Assembly (NCBI RefSeq): GCF_030052815.1
Contig: NC_079504.1
Location: forward strand, 90,060,533 to 90,124,532
Reading direction: 5' to 3'
DNA length: 64,000 bases
From: Hevea brasiliensis
Lineage: Eukaryota > Streptophyta > Magnoliopsida > Malpighiales > Euphorbiaceae
Shown here one piece after another: positions 36,918-48,585 of the stretch. Numbering within the stretch: position 1 is the first letter of the stretch; each line of letters starts with the position of its first letter. The notes beneath the pieces are model-generated. The model was not told the DNA's origin, did no database searches, and saw nothing but the letters and a program-made list of their open reading frames with translations. A program made the position numbers and the translations under genes.

Positions 36918-38154
36918 ATGGACCCCACATCACAGAGGGCAGTTGAGGAGGAAGTGGAGAGTCATGCTCCACCTGCAGCAGCTGAGACTGGGGGTAGGGG
37001 AGAACCTGCTCCACTAGCTCCAGCAGAGCCTGCTCAACCTCCATAGGCCATGTTCCAGCAAATGGTCGAGTTCTTCAGACAAATGGCTAGGGTAATGCCA
37101 CCAGCACCACCTCCACAGTAGAAATCACATATGGAAAGATTAAGAAAATTTGGAGTAGTGGATTTCTTTAGCAAGAGAGAAGATGATTTTTTTGTAATCG
37201 AAAACTGGTTGAACAGGACAGGGAGAATTTTAAAACAACTCCACTACACTACAGAGCAAAATCTAGAAGCTGTTGTATTTCTATTACACGATGATGCCTA
37301 CCAATGGTGGGATACAGTATCTAGTGAAGTGCAGCCAGAATTAATAACTTGGGACTTCTTCCTCTCAGAATTCAAGAAAAAGTATGTGGATAGTGTATAC
37401 CTGGAAGAGAGAAGAAGAGAGTTTATTAACCTGAGGCAGAGACAGCTGACAGTGGCAGAGTATGGAAAGGAATTTGTCAGACTGAACCGTTGTGGAAGGG
37501 AGATAGCCCTAATGAAGCCAAGAGGTGTAAGAGATTTGAAGAGGGATTAAATGACAACATAAAGATCATGATTACTACCTTGGGAATCACAGATTTCACT
37601 AAGCTAGTGGAAGCTGCATTAAAAGTTGAGAAAGTTAGAATAAGTGAGCAGACTAGAAGGGAGAGACAGCAGAAGTGGGGCTCGGGTCAGTTTAGCTCAT
37701 CTCCTGCACCTGGGAAGAAGTTCAAAGGTCCACCTACATAGAGTTCAGGACAACCTCAAGGTCAGGGTCAGTCCTAGGGGCCTAGGCCACAGTTTACCCC
37801 TAAGAGAGGTCAGTCCACACCATCAGTGGGCAGCTCTCCAGGAACGGGGTTCAGAGGACCAGCCCCAGCATCTTTTGCATGTCCGCATTACCTGAAGTGG
37901 CATAAAAGGGAGTGTTGGAGAGTGACGGGTGCCTATCTAAGGTGTGGGTCGACAGAGCATCAGTTAAGAAATTATTGACGTAGAACTGTTACAACTACTC
38001 CAACACAAGTAGACAGACCTGCTCCTGCACCTCAAAGGGGTAGGAAATCTAGTAAATCTGAGGTAGTGGGACCATCACAGAGACTTGCATCTGAGCCAGT
38101 AGAGAGGCCAGAGCTCCTGCCAGAGCCTATGCCATAAGAGCTCAGGAGGAGCAA
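36918..38154 (+). pseudogene. gag: gag of the Tekay element
   Basis: The ATG at 36918 follows a T-rich stretch and AG (36913-36914) that resembles a splice acceptor. The N-terminus is Pro/Ala/Glu-rich with stops near 37044 and 37122. The capsid region (37131-37480) has MERLRKFGVVDFF, DDAYQWWDTVSSEVQ, WDFFLSEFKKKY and RQLTVAEYGKEFVRL. A frameshift near 37490-37520 moves it to another frame (EGLNDNIKIMITTLGI). Degenerate zinc knuckles follow at about 37875-37975 (CPHYLKWHKREC and YLRCGSTEHQLRNY, with cysteines replaced by tyrosine). It would encode the particle protein. Several stops make it inactive. Confidence 0.85.
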
Positions 38155-40721
38155 GATGCCCCAGATGTCATCAGGGGTACGTTCTCCCTCTACAATACAT
38201 CTGTGCATGCATTGGTGGATCCAAGATCCACTCATTCATACATCTGCATCAACTTACCCATATAAAGGGGGATACTAGTAGGGGAGAGTGGCCAAGACAT
38301 TCTGGTCACTAATCCATTGGGCCACAGTTTAGTGGTGAATAAAGTGTACAAGGGTTGCCCGTTAAGGATTCAGGGGTATGAATTCTTGACAGACCTGATT
38401 AAGTTGCCTTTCCATGAGTTTGACATGATTTTGGGAATAGACTGGTTGTCACGTCATCAGGCAATGGTTGATTATAAGTTGAAGAGGATTTCATTAAAAA
38501 CTCCTGAGGGTAATGAGATTACAGTTGTGGGGGAAAGGATAGATTTCTTGTCCAATGTAATCTCAGCCACAGTTGCAAGGAAACTGAAAAGAAAAAGCTG
38601 TGAAGCCTACCTAGCACATGTGGTGGATACTAGGCAGGCTAAGCCAAATCTATGTGACATACCCACAGTAAGAGACTTCCCCGATGTGTTCCCTGAAGAA
38701 TTGCCTGGCTTGCCAGCAGACAGGGAAGTCGAATTTGCTATTGAAATACTGCCGGGTACAACACCAATCTCTATTGCTCCTTATAGGATGGCACCCACAG
38801 AATTGAAGGAACTGAAAATCTAGTTGCAGGAGCTACTAGATAAGGGGTTCATACACCCTAGTGTGTCACCATGGGGGCTCCAGTGCTGTTTGTGAAGAAG
38901 AAGGATGGGACTTTGAGGTTATGCATCAATCACTGGCAGTTGAATAAAGTAATAGTAAAGAACAAATATCTGTTGCCTAGAATTGATGATCTATTTGATT
39001 TGTTGAAGAGAGCAGGAGCATTTTCCAAAATTGATCTCAGATCAGGGTATCATCAGTTAAGGGTGAAAGATACAGATGTGCCAAAGACTGCATTCAGGAC
39101 CCGGTATGGGCATTATGAGTTCCTGGTGATGCCCTTTGGCCTAACAAATGCACTAGCAGCATTCATGGACCTTATCAACCATATCTTTCATCCATACCTA
39201 GATTGGTTTGTAGTAGTCTTTATTGATGATATTTTGGTGTATTCCAAGACCAGTGAAGAACATGATGAGCATGTAAGGATTGTTCTGCAAACCCTGAGAG
39301 AAAAGAAGTTGTATGCTAAGTTGTCCAAGTGTAACTTTTGGTTGAATGAAATTGTATTCCTTGGACACATAGTGTCAGCTGATGGGATTAGAGTGGATCC
39401 CAAGAAAATAGAAGTAGTGATGGAATGGAAGCCTCCTAGAAATACAACTGCGGTCAGAAGTTTCTTAGGGCTAGCTGGGTATTACAGAAGATTTGTGAAG
39501 GGATTTTCTTTAATAGCTGCTCCAATGACCAAGTTGTTACACAAGAATATCATATTTGACTGGAATAACAAGTGTCAAGCTAGTTTTAAGAAGTTAAAAG
39601 CTATGTTGACAGAGGCACCAGTGTTAACATAGCCAGTGTCAGGAAAGGACTTTGTGGTCTATAGTGATGCCTCTCATAGTGGGTTAGGGTGTGTATTGAT
39701 GCAAGAGGGGAAGGTGGTCGCCTATGCTTCCAGGAAGTTAGGGCCACATGAACAGAATTACCCTACCTATGATCTAGAGCTTACAGCAATTATCTTCGCA
39801 CTGAAGATATGGAGGCATTTCTTATATGGTGAAAAGTGCTACATTTACACAGACCACAAAAAGTCTGAAATGCTTGCCAACCCAGAAGGAGCTCAACCTT
39901 AGATAGAGGCGATGGATTGAGTTCTTGAAGGACTATGATTGTGTGATTGATTACCATCCTGGGAAGGCAAATGTAGTTATTGATGCTTTGAGCAGAAAAT
40001 CCATCACAGCTTTGAGATCATTGAATGCTCGTCTATCCTTGGCTCGAGATGGAGCTATTTTGGCTGAGTTGTAAGTGAGGCCAAACCTGCTACAACAGAT
40101 TTTAGATGGGCAGAAGGTAGATGAGAAATTAATGATGACTGTAAGTAAAATCTCAGAGGCGAAAGCAACTGATTATGAGGTGAAAGCATATGGGTGTCTG
40201 TACTATAAAGGAAGAGTATGTGTACCAGATAAGGAGGAATTGAAAGCCAGTATTTTGAAAGAGGCACATACCAGTGTTTATGCTATGCACCCAGGAAGCA
40301 CAAAAATGTATCATGACTTGAAGCTTCAGTATTGGTGGCCTGCTATGAAGAAGGACATAGCTGACTATGTGATTAAATACTTGACATGTCAGCAAGTCAA
40401 GGCAGAACATCAAGTTCCATTGGGTTTGCTACAGCCCATATGCATACCTAAATGGAAATGCGATCGGGTCACCATGGATTTTATAAGTGGTCTACCTCTC
40501 ACCCAAAAGAAGCATGATGCAGTATGGGTGATAGTAGATAGATTGTGAAGTCGACACACTTTTGCCGATTAGGGTGACTACTCCTTTGGAGAAGTTAGCA
40601 GAATTGTATATCAGTAAGATAGTTAGACTACATGAAATTCCACTTTCCATCATATCTGATCGAGACCCAAGGTTTACCTCAAGATTTTGGAAGAAGTTGC
40701 ACGAATCCTTGGGTACACAAC
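38155..40721 (+). pseudogene. pol: pol of the Tekay element, 5' part (PR, RT, RNase H, integrase N-part)
   Basis: The protease active site reads VDPRSTHSY (about 38217), with the catalytic glycine replaced. The frame continues with FDMILGIDWLS and FPDVFPEELPGLP, shifts near 38868, then gives RT with [40 protein letters not shown] and catalytic FIDDILVYS (39216-39242). A TAG at 39630-39632 precedes RNase H ([29 protein letters not shown]). After a further shift near 39870-39900 the integrase zinc finger (HTSVYAMHPG, KYLTCQQVKAEH, first Cys lost) and core (VTMDFISGLP, SDRDPRF) follow. A small deletion at about 40548 shifts the frame again. A copia element is inserted at 40721. Confidence 0.9.
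40717..40721. other. Target-site duplication of the copia insertion
   Basis: ACAAC here and at 50631-50635. Removing the insert rejoins the integrase reading from GTQL directly into HFSTAFHPQTDGQSE, which confirms the junction. Confidence 0.95.
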
Positions 40722-42805
40722 TGAAAGAATGGAAGCATGAAAAACACAAGTTTATACCATTGAATTCAAAAATTTTCACCTAGGGTCACATGCATCATGC
40801 AAGATTTATTTTTATCTATTTGATTTCAATGATAAACAACATATTAAAACTCTTTTAATATGTTTTTGGATCTGTATTTTCCATTTAAGATTTTAAAAAT
40901 TAATCAGATTAATTTTAGAACCCTAGATTAAATCAAGAACGATTACACTAACCTCTTGATGCGCTGCAGCATGTCTGCGCCTTTGAGATTTGTCTTCAGG
41001 AAACCAAATGCTGTCCCTCTAGCTTTTTCACACCAAGAACACCTATGGCAGCCCTTGAACAGCTTCTAAAGCTTTTTCTATTAAGTAGAAATTCAAGTTC
41101 TGCCTTTTAAGAGATTAAAGATGTAAACAGGACACTAGAAATAATTTCTAGTGTTCTTAATTCAAGAGATTGATGGCTAATCTCTTTGAATTGATGAGGG
41201 ATGAAGAAGAATAGATGAAGAACCTCAAAATGGCGTGACAAAGGAGAGGAGTGGCTGCTGTTTGTTTTTCTTTTCATAATAACACTTATATAGCTAGGTT
41301 AACACATTAAACCCTTGCCACATGTCACCCTTTGACTAGCTCTAGGTTTAAGTGACCCGATCACATTGTGCCAAGTGTCAAACCTATATTTAATCTTGAT
41401 TTTAATCATCTTACATGATTAAAAAAACATTTGGCAAGCTTATGTATAATCTCATGTGTCACCATCTCATGGTGCCACATGTCACACTGTGAAATGACCA
41501 AAATGCCCCTGTGTCTTATTTTTGAGTTCTTAACCGAAAATAATTATTTTTCTTCTTCTAATTTATATCAAAAATAAATTAATTAATTAATCTCTATTAA
41601 TTAATTTCTCATTAATTAAATTCATATTTAAACACTTTAAATAATCTAGATTTGGTTTTAGGTCATGCTAGGGACTTTGCAATTTAATTGCAAACCAAAC
41701 CTAATTAATTAATTAATTAATTAATTAAACTCTTTAATTAATTAATTAAATCATATTTAAATAGGTGATAACTTGTGTATGTGTGTGACTTACTAGGCTC
41801 ATCACTAATTGGCAATGAGACATAATATCAACTCTTAATATCATCAGAACTCTTTCTTACCATAAATGATTTCTCTAAATCATTTTATGAACCTTATAGA
41901 CCATGGTTAACACCTAGCATAGCATGCCATGGCCACCCAATTAGTAATAAGGTTTACCTTAAATGAACCTATAATCATATGTTACCATGCACTAAAATCT
42001 CTCTGTTACAAAATCCCAACTCAAGCTGGAGTCATGGTTTATGTCAAACTCCATTTGCTATGAATATTATGTTCTCTTTTAATTCCAGTTCTTGATTAAA
42101 AAGATTTTCTCATCAGAAACTCTTTTCTGAATAAATCTATCTATCCTGGCCAGGAACTTGAAACATCAAGAACAATTAAATGAACATAGGATTTTATCTC
42201 TATTTACTTAGAGGAACAAATTCCATCTTGATCAACACTTACCTCCATATATAACTAGTAGGAGCCAACAGATGCCCATATACCCATACACAGTACAAGT
42301 ATGAAAGCAGTATCAAACTCAAACTGCCTATATACAAGATAATTGTCCTATCTCAGGTCTAAAGATTATATGCACTGATATGATTTATGACAAAACATTG
42401 ACAAGAGTAAACTCCATGTGCTTGTCATAAGTGTCACTGGTTCGGCCTACTTATCATTTATAAATGCCTATCATGTTTGTCATATGGCATGAGACTCACC
42501 ATTCCATCTTATTTATATCTCATATAAATTACTTGGTAACAAACATGAATACAATCTTTCTAGATAAGTCATGTCCTTATTATGAAGTATCCTCGATTGT
42601 GAACCTATTTATGATACTTTGTGCTAAAAATATTATCACTCATATTCTTAACAACTTAAGAATAATATTTCTAACAAAATATCAATGGACCTTTTCTATT
42701 ACACATAAATATATTATGTAAACGGAAAAGTGGAAATGCCTTTTATTACTAAAAATATATACAAGATACATACTAAATGATATGCTCTAGGGCATACTAC
42801 TAACC
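40722..42805 (-). repeat. 3' LTR of the copia element
   Basis: On the plus strand TGAAAG...CTAACC; the terminal A of the usual CA is C here. Minus TATA (TATATAA) near 41286-41292 and donor-like GTTAGT at 40947-40952. Compared with the 5' LTR it retains about 60 bp near 41330-41395, lacks about 27 bp near 41645 and has a longer ATTA repeat (about 41703-41730). Confidence 0.92.
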
Positions 42806-42817
42806 ATCTCCCACTAG
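42806..42817 (-). other. Polypurine tract of the copia element
   Basis: Minus strand CTAGTGGGAGAT, immediately before the 3' LTR. Confidence 0.8.
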
Positions 42818-42819
42818 TA

Positions 42820-44247
42820 CTAGAGCCATTCATTATAATATCTTAGACCTATCTTCTCAAGATGTCGGTCTAACTGAGTCTGTGACATAGGCTTAGTGAA
42901 TGGATCAGCTGGATTTTCAGCTGATGATATTTTCTGCATGGCTACATCACCTCGCCCAACTATTTCTCTAATCATGTGGTAGTGCCTATCTATGTGTTTG
43001 GATTTCTGGTGAAACCTTGGTTCCTTAACCTGTATGACTGCTCTATTGTTGTCACAGTGTAGTGGAACTGCTGACTCAATAGAAGGAACTACTGTAAGTT
43101 CTATCACGAACTTCTTTATCCAAACAGCTTCCTTTGCAGCATCTGATGCAGCAATATACTCAGTCTCTGCAATGGAATCTGCAGTCGTGCTCTATTTGGA
43201 ACTCTTCCAACTAACTGCATCTCCATTATAAATGAACACATATCCAGAGGTAGACTTTCTATCATCGATATCTGATTGGAAATTAGAATCAGTATAACCA
43301 TCCAATTGCAAGTCTCCACCTCCATAAATCAAGAATAAATCCTTAGTTCTTCTCAAGTACTTAAGGATATTCTTGACAGCTATCCAATGTTCCAAACCTG
43401 GATTGGATTGATACCTGATAGTCAAACTAACAGCATATACGATATCTGACCTAGTACACAATATTGCATACATTAAACTTCCAATAGCCGAAGCATATGG
43501 AATCTTGGCCATCTTATCTCTTTCTTCAGGTGTCTTTGGAGACATCTCTTTAGAAAGGTGGATACCATGTCTCACTGGTAACAATCCTCTCTTGGAATCA
43601 AGCATGTTAAACCTCTTTAACACCTTTTCCAAGTATAGACTTTGGGATAAACCAATTATTCTTTTCGCTCTATCTTTATAGATGCGAATCCCAAGAATAT
43701 AAGTTGCCTCCCCTAAGTCTTTCATGGAGAATGTATTTGACAACCATACCTTTATAGTTGTCAACATAGCTGTGTCATTACCCATCAACAGTATGTCATC
43801 CACATATAAGACAAGGAAAGTGATAGCACTATCACTAACCTTCTTATATACACATGGCTCATCCTCATTTTTGATAAAACCAAAGGATTTAATGGCTTCA
43901 TCAAAACGGATGTTCCAACTCCTCGAAGCTTGTTTCAACCCATAAATGGATCGCTTTAGCTTGCATACCTTGGAACCATCTTGGGATTCAAAACCCCTAG
44001 GTTGTTCCATGAAAATGTTTTTTTCAATGTATCCATTGAGAAAAGCTATTTTCACATCCATCTGCCAAATCTCATAATCATAGTATACAGCTATTGCTAA
44101 TAAAATCCTAATTGATTTAAGCATTGCAACAGGCGAGAAAGTCTCCTCATAGTTGACTCCTTGCCTTTGGCGAAACCCTTTCACCACTAGCCTTGCCTTA
44201 TAGGTCTCTACCTTTCCATCAGAACCAATTTTCTTCTTGAAAACCAT
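42820..44247 (-). pseudogene. pol: RT and RNase H of the copia element
   Basis: Minus-strand frame from 44247: YKARLVVKGFRQRQGVNYEE, IWQMDVKIAFLNG, YGLKQASRSWN and catalytic YVDDILLMGND (about 43795-43830). RNase H follows with DGYTDSNFQSDIDDRKSTSG and, after a stop at 43192-43194, ETEYIAASDAAKEAVW, HCDNNRAV and DPFTKPM, ending at 42820. The RT frame is shifted relative to the upstream integrase at about 44220-44250. The catalytic motifs are preserved but the polyprotein is broken. Confidence 0.92.
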
Positions 44248-45886
44248 TTGTTCCCTATAGGTACAATACCTTCAGGTGGGTCAACAAGATCACAAACTTG
44301 ATTCTTATACATGGAATCAATCTCGGATTTCATAGCATCAATCCATTTTGAAGAGTTTATATCTGATATAGCTTTTTCATAGGTAAGTGGATCCTCTCCA
44401 TGATCTACTTCTTCATGAGTAGACAACTCTTGTTCTTCTTCATGAAGAAAACCATATCTCACTGGTCGGTGAGATACCCTGGTTGTTCTACGAGGAACAG
44501 CTGTAGATGTTTCATCAATGGGTATAGGTTGACTAGATGGATCTATATCCATCTGATCTGTTGGTTGGTCAGAATTCTCCAATTCTAACTCTATTTGTCT
44601 TCCTTTGCCTCCTTCTTGAACAAACTGTTGTTCAAGAAATGTGGCATCTCTACTTATCACAACCTTTTGTGAAGTAGGCAAATAAAAATAATATCCAAAA
44701 CTATCTTTTGGATATCCAACAAATCGACCTTTTTCTGATCTGGTCTCCAATTTATCAGTGTTCAGCTTTTTGATATAAGCTGGACAACCCTAAATCTTAA
44801 CATGCTTAAGACTTTGTTTTCTTCCATGCCATATCTCATAAGGTGTGGAAGAAACTGATTTTGATGGAATCTTATTCAGAATATACAAAGTTGATTCTAA
44901 TGCAAATCCCCAAAAGAAGATTGACATATCAGTATAGCTCATCATACTACGTACCATATCCAATAGGGTACAATTTCTCCTTTCAAATACACCATTCAGC
45001 TGTGGCGTTCCTGGAGGAGTCAGTTGAGAAACAATGCCATGCTCTCTCAAGTATTCATCAAATTCAGTACTCAAATATTCACCTCTACGATCTGATCGAA
45101 GAGCTTTAATACTCTTTCTTGTTTGATTTTCTACTTCAGATTTAAATTCTTTAAACTTTTCAAAGGATTCATGTTTGCATTTCATCAAAAACAAATACCC
45201 AAATCTTTATTTATCATCAGTAAAGGTAATAAAATAATGAAACCCCCTCTAGCCATTTCTTTAAATGGACCACATACATCACTATGCATTAGCTCCAAAA
45301 TATTTTCAGCTCTTTGCCCTTGTCCAACAAAGGGTGATCTAGTCATTTTGCCCTGAAGGCAAGATTCACAAGTTGGAGTAGGCTTAGAGCCCAATGAGGA
45401 TAGAATCCCCATTTTCTCCAGTTTTGCAATCCTATCTTCTGCAACATGACATAACCTTAACTGCCAAATATATTTTGAACTTGAGTTGGTTTTCACCATG
45501 GCATTGCATTCTTTTAGATCACTTGCATTCAATTCGTGTTTGTCTTTATTATCCAAATAATAAAGATCATCATTCATATAACCCGAACCAACATATTTAT
45601 TTCCAAAATAAATATTGCAAACATCATCTGTGAACTGAAATTCATAGCCATTTCTAGTCAAACTAGATATAGAAATGATGTTCTTAAAAGCATCAGGTAC
45701 ATAAAAAATATTATCCAAACACAAAACATGTCCAAACATGTAAAAAGATTTAGATCCTATGGCTAAAGCTTCAACAGTTGAGCCATTGCCAATCCGGACT
45801 CTAATATCTTGAGAACGCAAGCTGCTACTATTTGCTAGTTCCTGCATATCATTAGAAATGTGAGCGCACTGATATCTAAAACCCAA
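44208..45886 (-). pseudogene. pol: Protease remnant, integrase and linker of the copia element
   Basis: From 45886 on the minus strand: the C-terminal part of protease (NDMQELANSSSLR, VRIGNGSTVEALAIGS), GAG-pre-integrase (LRLCHVAEDRIAKLEKMG, CESCLQGKMTRSPF) and integrase core (LMHSDVCGPF, ALRSDRRGEY, FERRNCTLLDMVRSMM, the D,D,E residues). Frame change at about 45190, stop at 44790-44792, then the linker with GRFVGYPKDSFGYYFY and a Pro/Asp/Glu-rich stretch to 44208. The protease DTG region near 45890-45900 is destroyed by a small deletion (VLDISA instead of VLDTG). Confidence 0.9.
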
Positions 45887-45984
45887 GCTGTAGATGAACT
45901 ATGAGTATCATCAGAATCTAAATAACAAGATATGGACATACCTTCCGAAGGTGTATCCTTCTTGTCCTTCAGAGAAGCAAGATA

Positions 45985-46803
45985 CTCTGGGCAGTTCCTT
46001 TTCCAGTGCTCACCCTTTTGGCAGTGGAAACACTTTCCTTTGCCTCCATCAGCTTTAGTCTTCCTTTTCTATTTATCTATTTTCTTAGAAGGACCAGGAA
46101 TCTGAGATTTCTTTTTCTTATTGCCCTTCTTCTTGTTGGACTTTCCAGCAGAAGAAGATGCAATCAAAGCTATCTCTTTTCCTTTATTGCCCGGCATATT
46201 CTTTTGGGCAATAACCAGCATGTTGAGTAAACTAGCTAAGGTGCATTCCTGTTTAGTCATATGGAAATTTGTCACAAAATTTCCAAAAGACTCAGGAAGG
46301 AACTGAAGGATCAAATCTATCTGTAGTTGGAAATCCATGTTAAAGTTAAGATGTTCCAACTGCTCAATCAGCCGAATCATCTTGTGGACATGATCCCCAA
46401 CATTCTGTCCCTCAGACATCCTCATACGGAATAGCTATCTAGATATCTCATACCTAGCATTCATGCTGTGCTCACCACATAACTCTTGTAGATGAACGAG
46501 GATCTCACTCGCACTCAACATATTCTCATGCTGCTTTTGTAACTCATTACTCATGGAAGCAAGCATGTAACACTTAGCTCTCATATCATGCTCCTTCCAC
46601 TTATCCAAAGTTTCATGTTCCTCTTGTGTGGCCTCTGGAGGTAAGGGACTAGGAACATTTAAATCTAGAACATATCCTATATGTTCAAGGTTCAGGACAA
46701 GTTTCAAATTTCTTAGCCAATCAGACAGATTAGGTCCTGTCAACCTATTGCGATCAAGTATGCATGTAATGATATTGGATGGTGGTGATTGTTCTATGCT
46801 CAT
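45985..46803 (-). pseudogene. gag: gag of the copia element
   Basis: The ATG at 46803 opens MSIEQSPPSNIITCILDRNR, then GPNLSDWLRNLKLVL and WKEHDMRAKCYMLASM, typical of the copia capsid. A TAG at 46435-46437 interrupts without frame change; reading continues with MRMSEGQNVGDHVHKMIRL and a Lys-rich basic stretch. A second TAG at 46069-46071 is followed in frame by the zinc knuckle CFHCQKGEHWKRNC (about 45995-46036). The knuckle is intact, so the element decayed mainly by point stops. Confidence 0.9.
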
Positions 46804-48570
46804 TATTATCAGAAAATTAATTGCAGTAATAACCAAATTAATTAGCATATGTATCATGTAATTAACCAAAATGATTATGGTCTTTTAATCAAATTGGTCC
46901 TCCTACTAACTTAGCGAATCCTACACTTCCAAAGTAGAAAACGGAAATCCTAGTTGGATGGATTTCTAGTGGGTGATTGAATTCTTATAATTCTATTGAT
47001 CATCCTCAGGTACATCCATTATTGGAATTACAATAAACTATAAGTGAGCAACTCCTTGCCCATCACATCTCATGTGAGGTTCAATCCTTTACCTAGCCCC
47101 TAATGCTCAAAATCTCAGGTACATCCATTATTGACTTATCTTGCATTAGTTAAGTTGATCCCATTGAGCCAGTAATTATGCAAATAATTTTAATGTCCTC
47201 AGGTACATCCAGTATTGGCCACCAAACTATTTACATATTTACAACATCTCATGCTTAACAATTATTCTTAAGAAAATCTCTTAAATTAATTGCATCTTAT
47301 GTAACTATTTAAAATTTCTTAAAATAATTGCCCTAATAGAGGGCCTATGTTATAATTACTTTAATTATAGCATTTCTAACTTAATCATTTGTTTGGATGA
47401 TTTTATGGTCATCCTAATTACTATTAAGGTCTCACTTTGCACATTATCCAATTAGCATGCATATATCATATAATTGCATACATTCCCATACATCTCATGC
47501 ATTCATGGATAAGCAGTAAATATGGTATGATCATGGACTTTCTAAGGGATTCAATTCTGAGCCACCAAGAATTGAATCAGGGCATTCCTAGGTGCATTTC
47601 ATTCATTCATTTTACAAGAGTTGCTGAAGGAGTACATAATCAACACTTGATCTTGAATTCCTCCCACTGGTCCCACCAATGCTCTTGACCTCCTTGAACT
47701 TCTTGCAATCCAATTACATAGTAATCCTTGGCATACCAAGGCGAATTTACAAGAACTTAAATAAATGAAATTACAACCCAAAAATTATTGCAAACTTGAT
47801 AATACATGCCCAAAATAAATTAAAATAAATTAATTAATTTACAATCCCAAAGAAACATAAAAGAAATAAATCCAATCACATTGGTCTTTTATAGTCCATG
47901 ATCATCCATCATGCATATCACTATTTAACAATTAAATAAAACATTTATACTTAAATTAAATTGAATATCTCATATTCAACTTACAAATCTAGATTTGAAT
48001 ATGATTCAAATAAATTTAAAAATTCAGATTTGAATCTCATTCAAACAAATTTAAAAATTCAGATTTGAATCACATTCAAACAACATTAAAAATTCAGATT
48101 TGAATCACATTCAAATATTTTTTAAAAAATCAGATTTGAATCACATTCAAACATGTTTTAAAAAATCAGATCTGAATTTTATTCAATCAATTTTAAAAAA
48201 TCAGATTTAAATATGATTCAAACAACTTTAAAAATTCAGATTTGAATCACATTCAAACAACTTTAAAAATTCAGATTTGAATCACATTCAAACAATTTTT
48301 AAAATTCTGATTTGAATCATAATTTAATTGTGTGATAAAAATTCTAATTAAACAATTTAATTAGACATAAAATGGATCTTAGATCATACAACAATTGCAC
48401 ATTAACCATCCATTTACCATTGCACACCATTAGGGTGCATCAACCATGGGCACCATGGTGTTCATCATTTGTGCCGCCACCTTGGCTTTGCAACCAGCAA
48501 TGAACTTTTGATCTCATGATCAAACACACAATTAAATCTTATAAACATCAATCTAAATGGCAAATATAGT
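46804..48570 (-). other. 5' leader of the copia element
   Basis: About 1.77 kb between the primer site and gag, with no coding signal. It contains a palindromic tandem array at 47985-48325 and a four-fold repeated CAGGTACATCCATTATTGG-like motif (near 47007, 47113, 47200 and an imperfect copy). Confidence 0.75.
47985..48325. repeat. 36-bp tandem array of palindromic units
   Basis: Nine clear and one degenerate copies of a unit containing TTTGAATCACATTCAAA, a 7-bp inverted repeat around a 3-nt loop, separated by A/T spacers (CAACTTTAAAAATTCAGA). Dyad starts are spaced 34-38 bp. It lies in the untranslated leader of the copia element. Confidence 0.92.
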
Positions 48571-48585
48571 GGCTCTGATGCTAAT
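48571..48585 (-). other. Primer binding site of the copia element
   Basis: Minus strand reads TAGCATCAGAGCCA, two mismatches from the common TGGTATCAGAGCCA; adjacent to the 5' LTR. Confidence 0.7.

Noticed and set aside
37644..37895. Gly/Arg/His-rich 83-codon frame
   Set aside because: Shadow of the Tekay gag linker in another frame.
42464..42721. 85-codon open stretch, also at 50289-50546
   Set aside because: Present in both copia LTRs on the strand opposite to the element; AT-rich LTR sequence, no domain.
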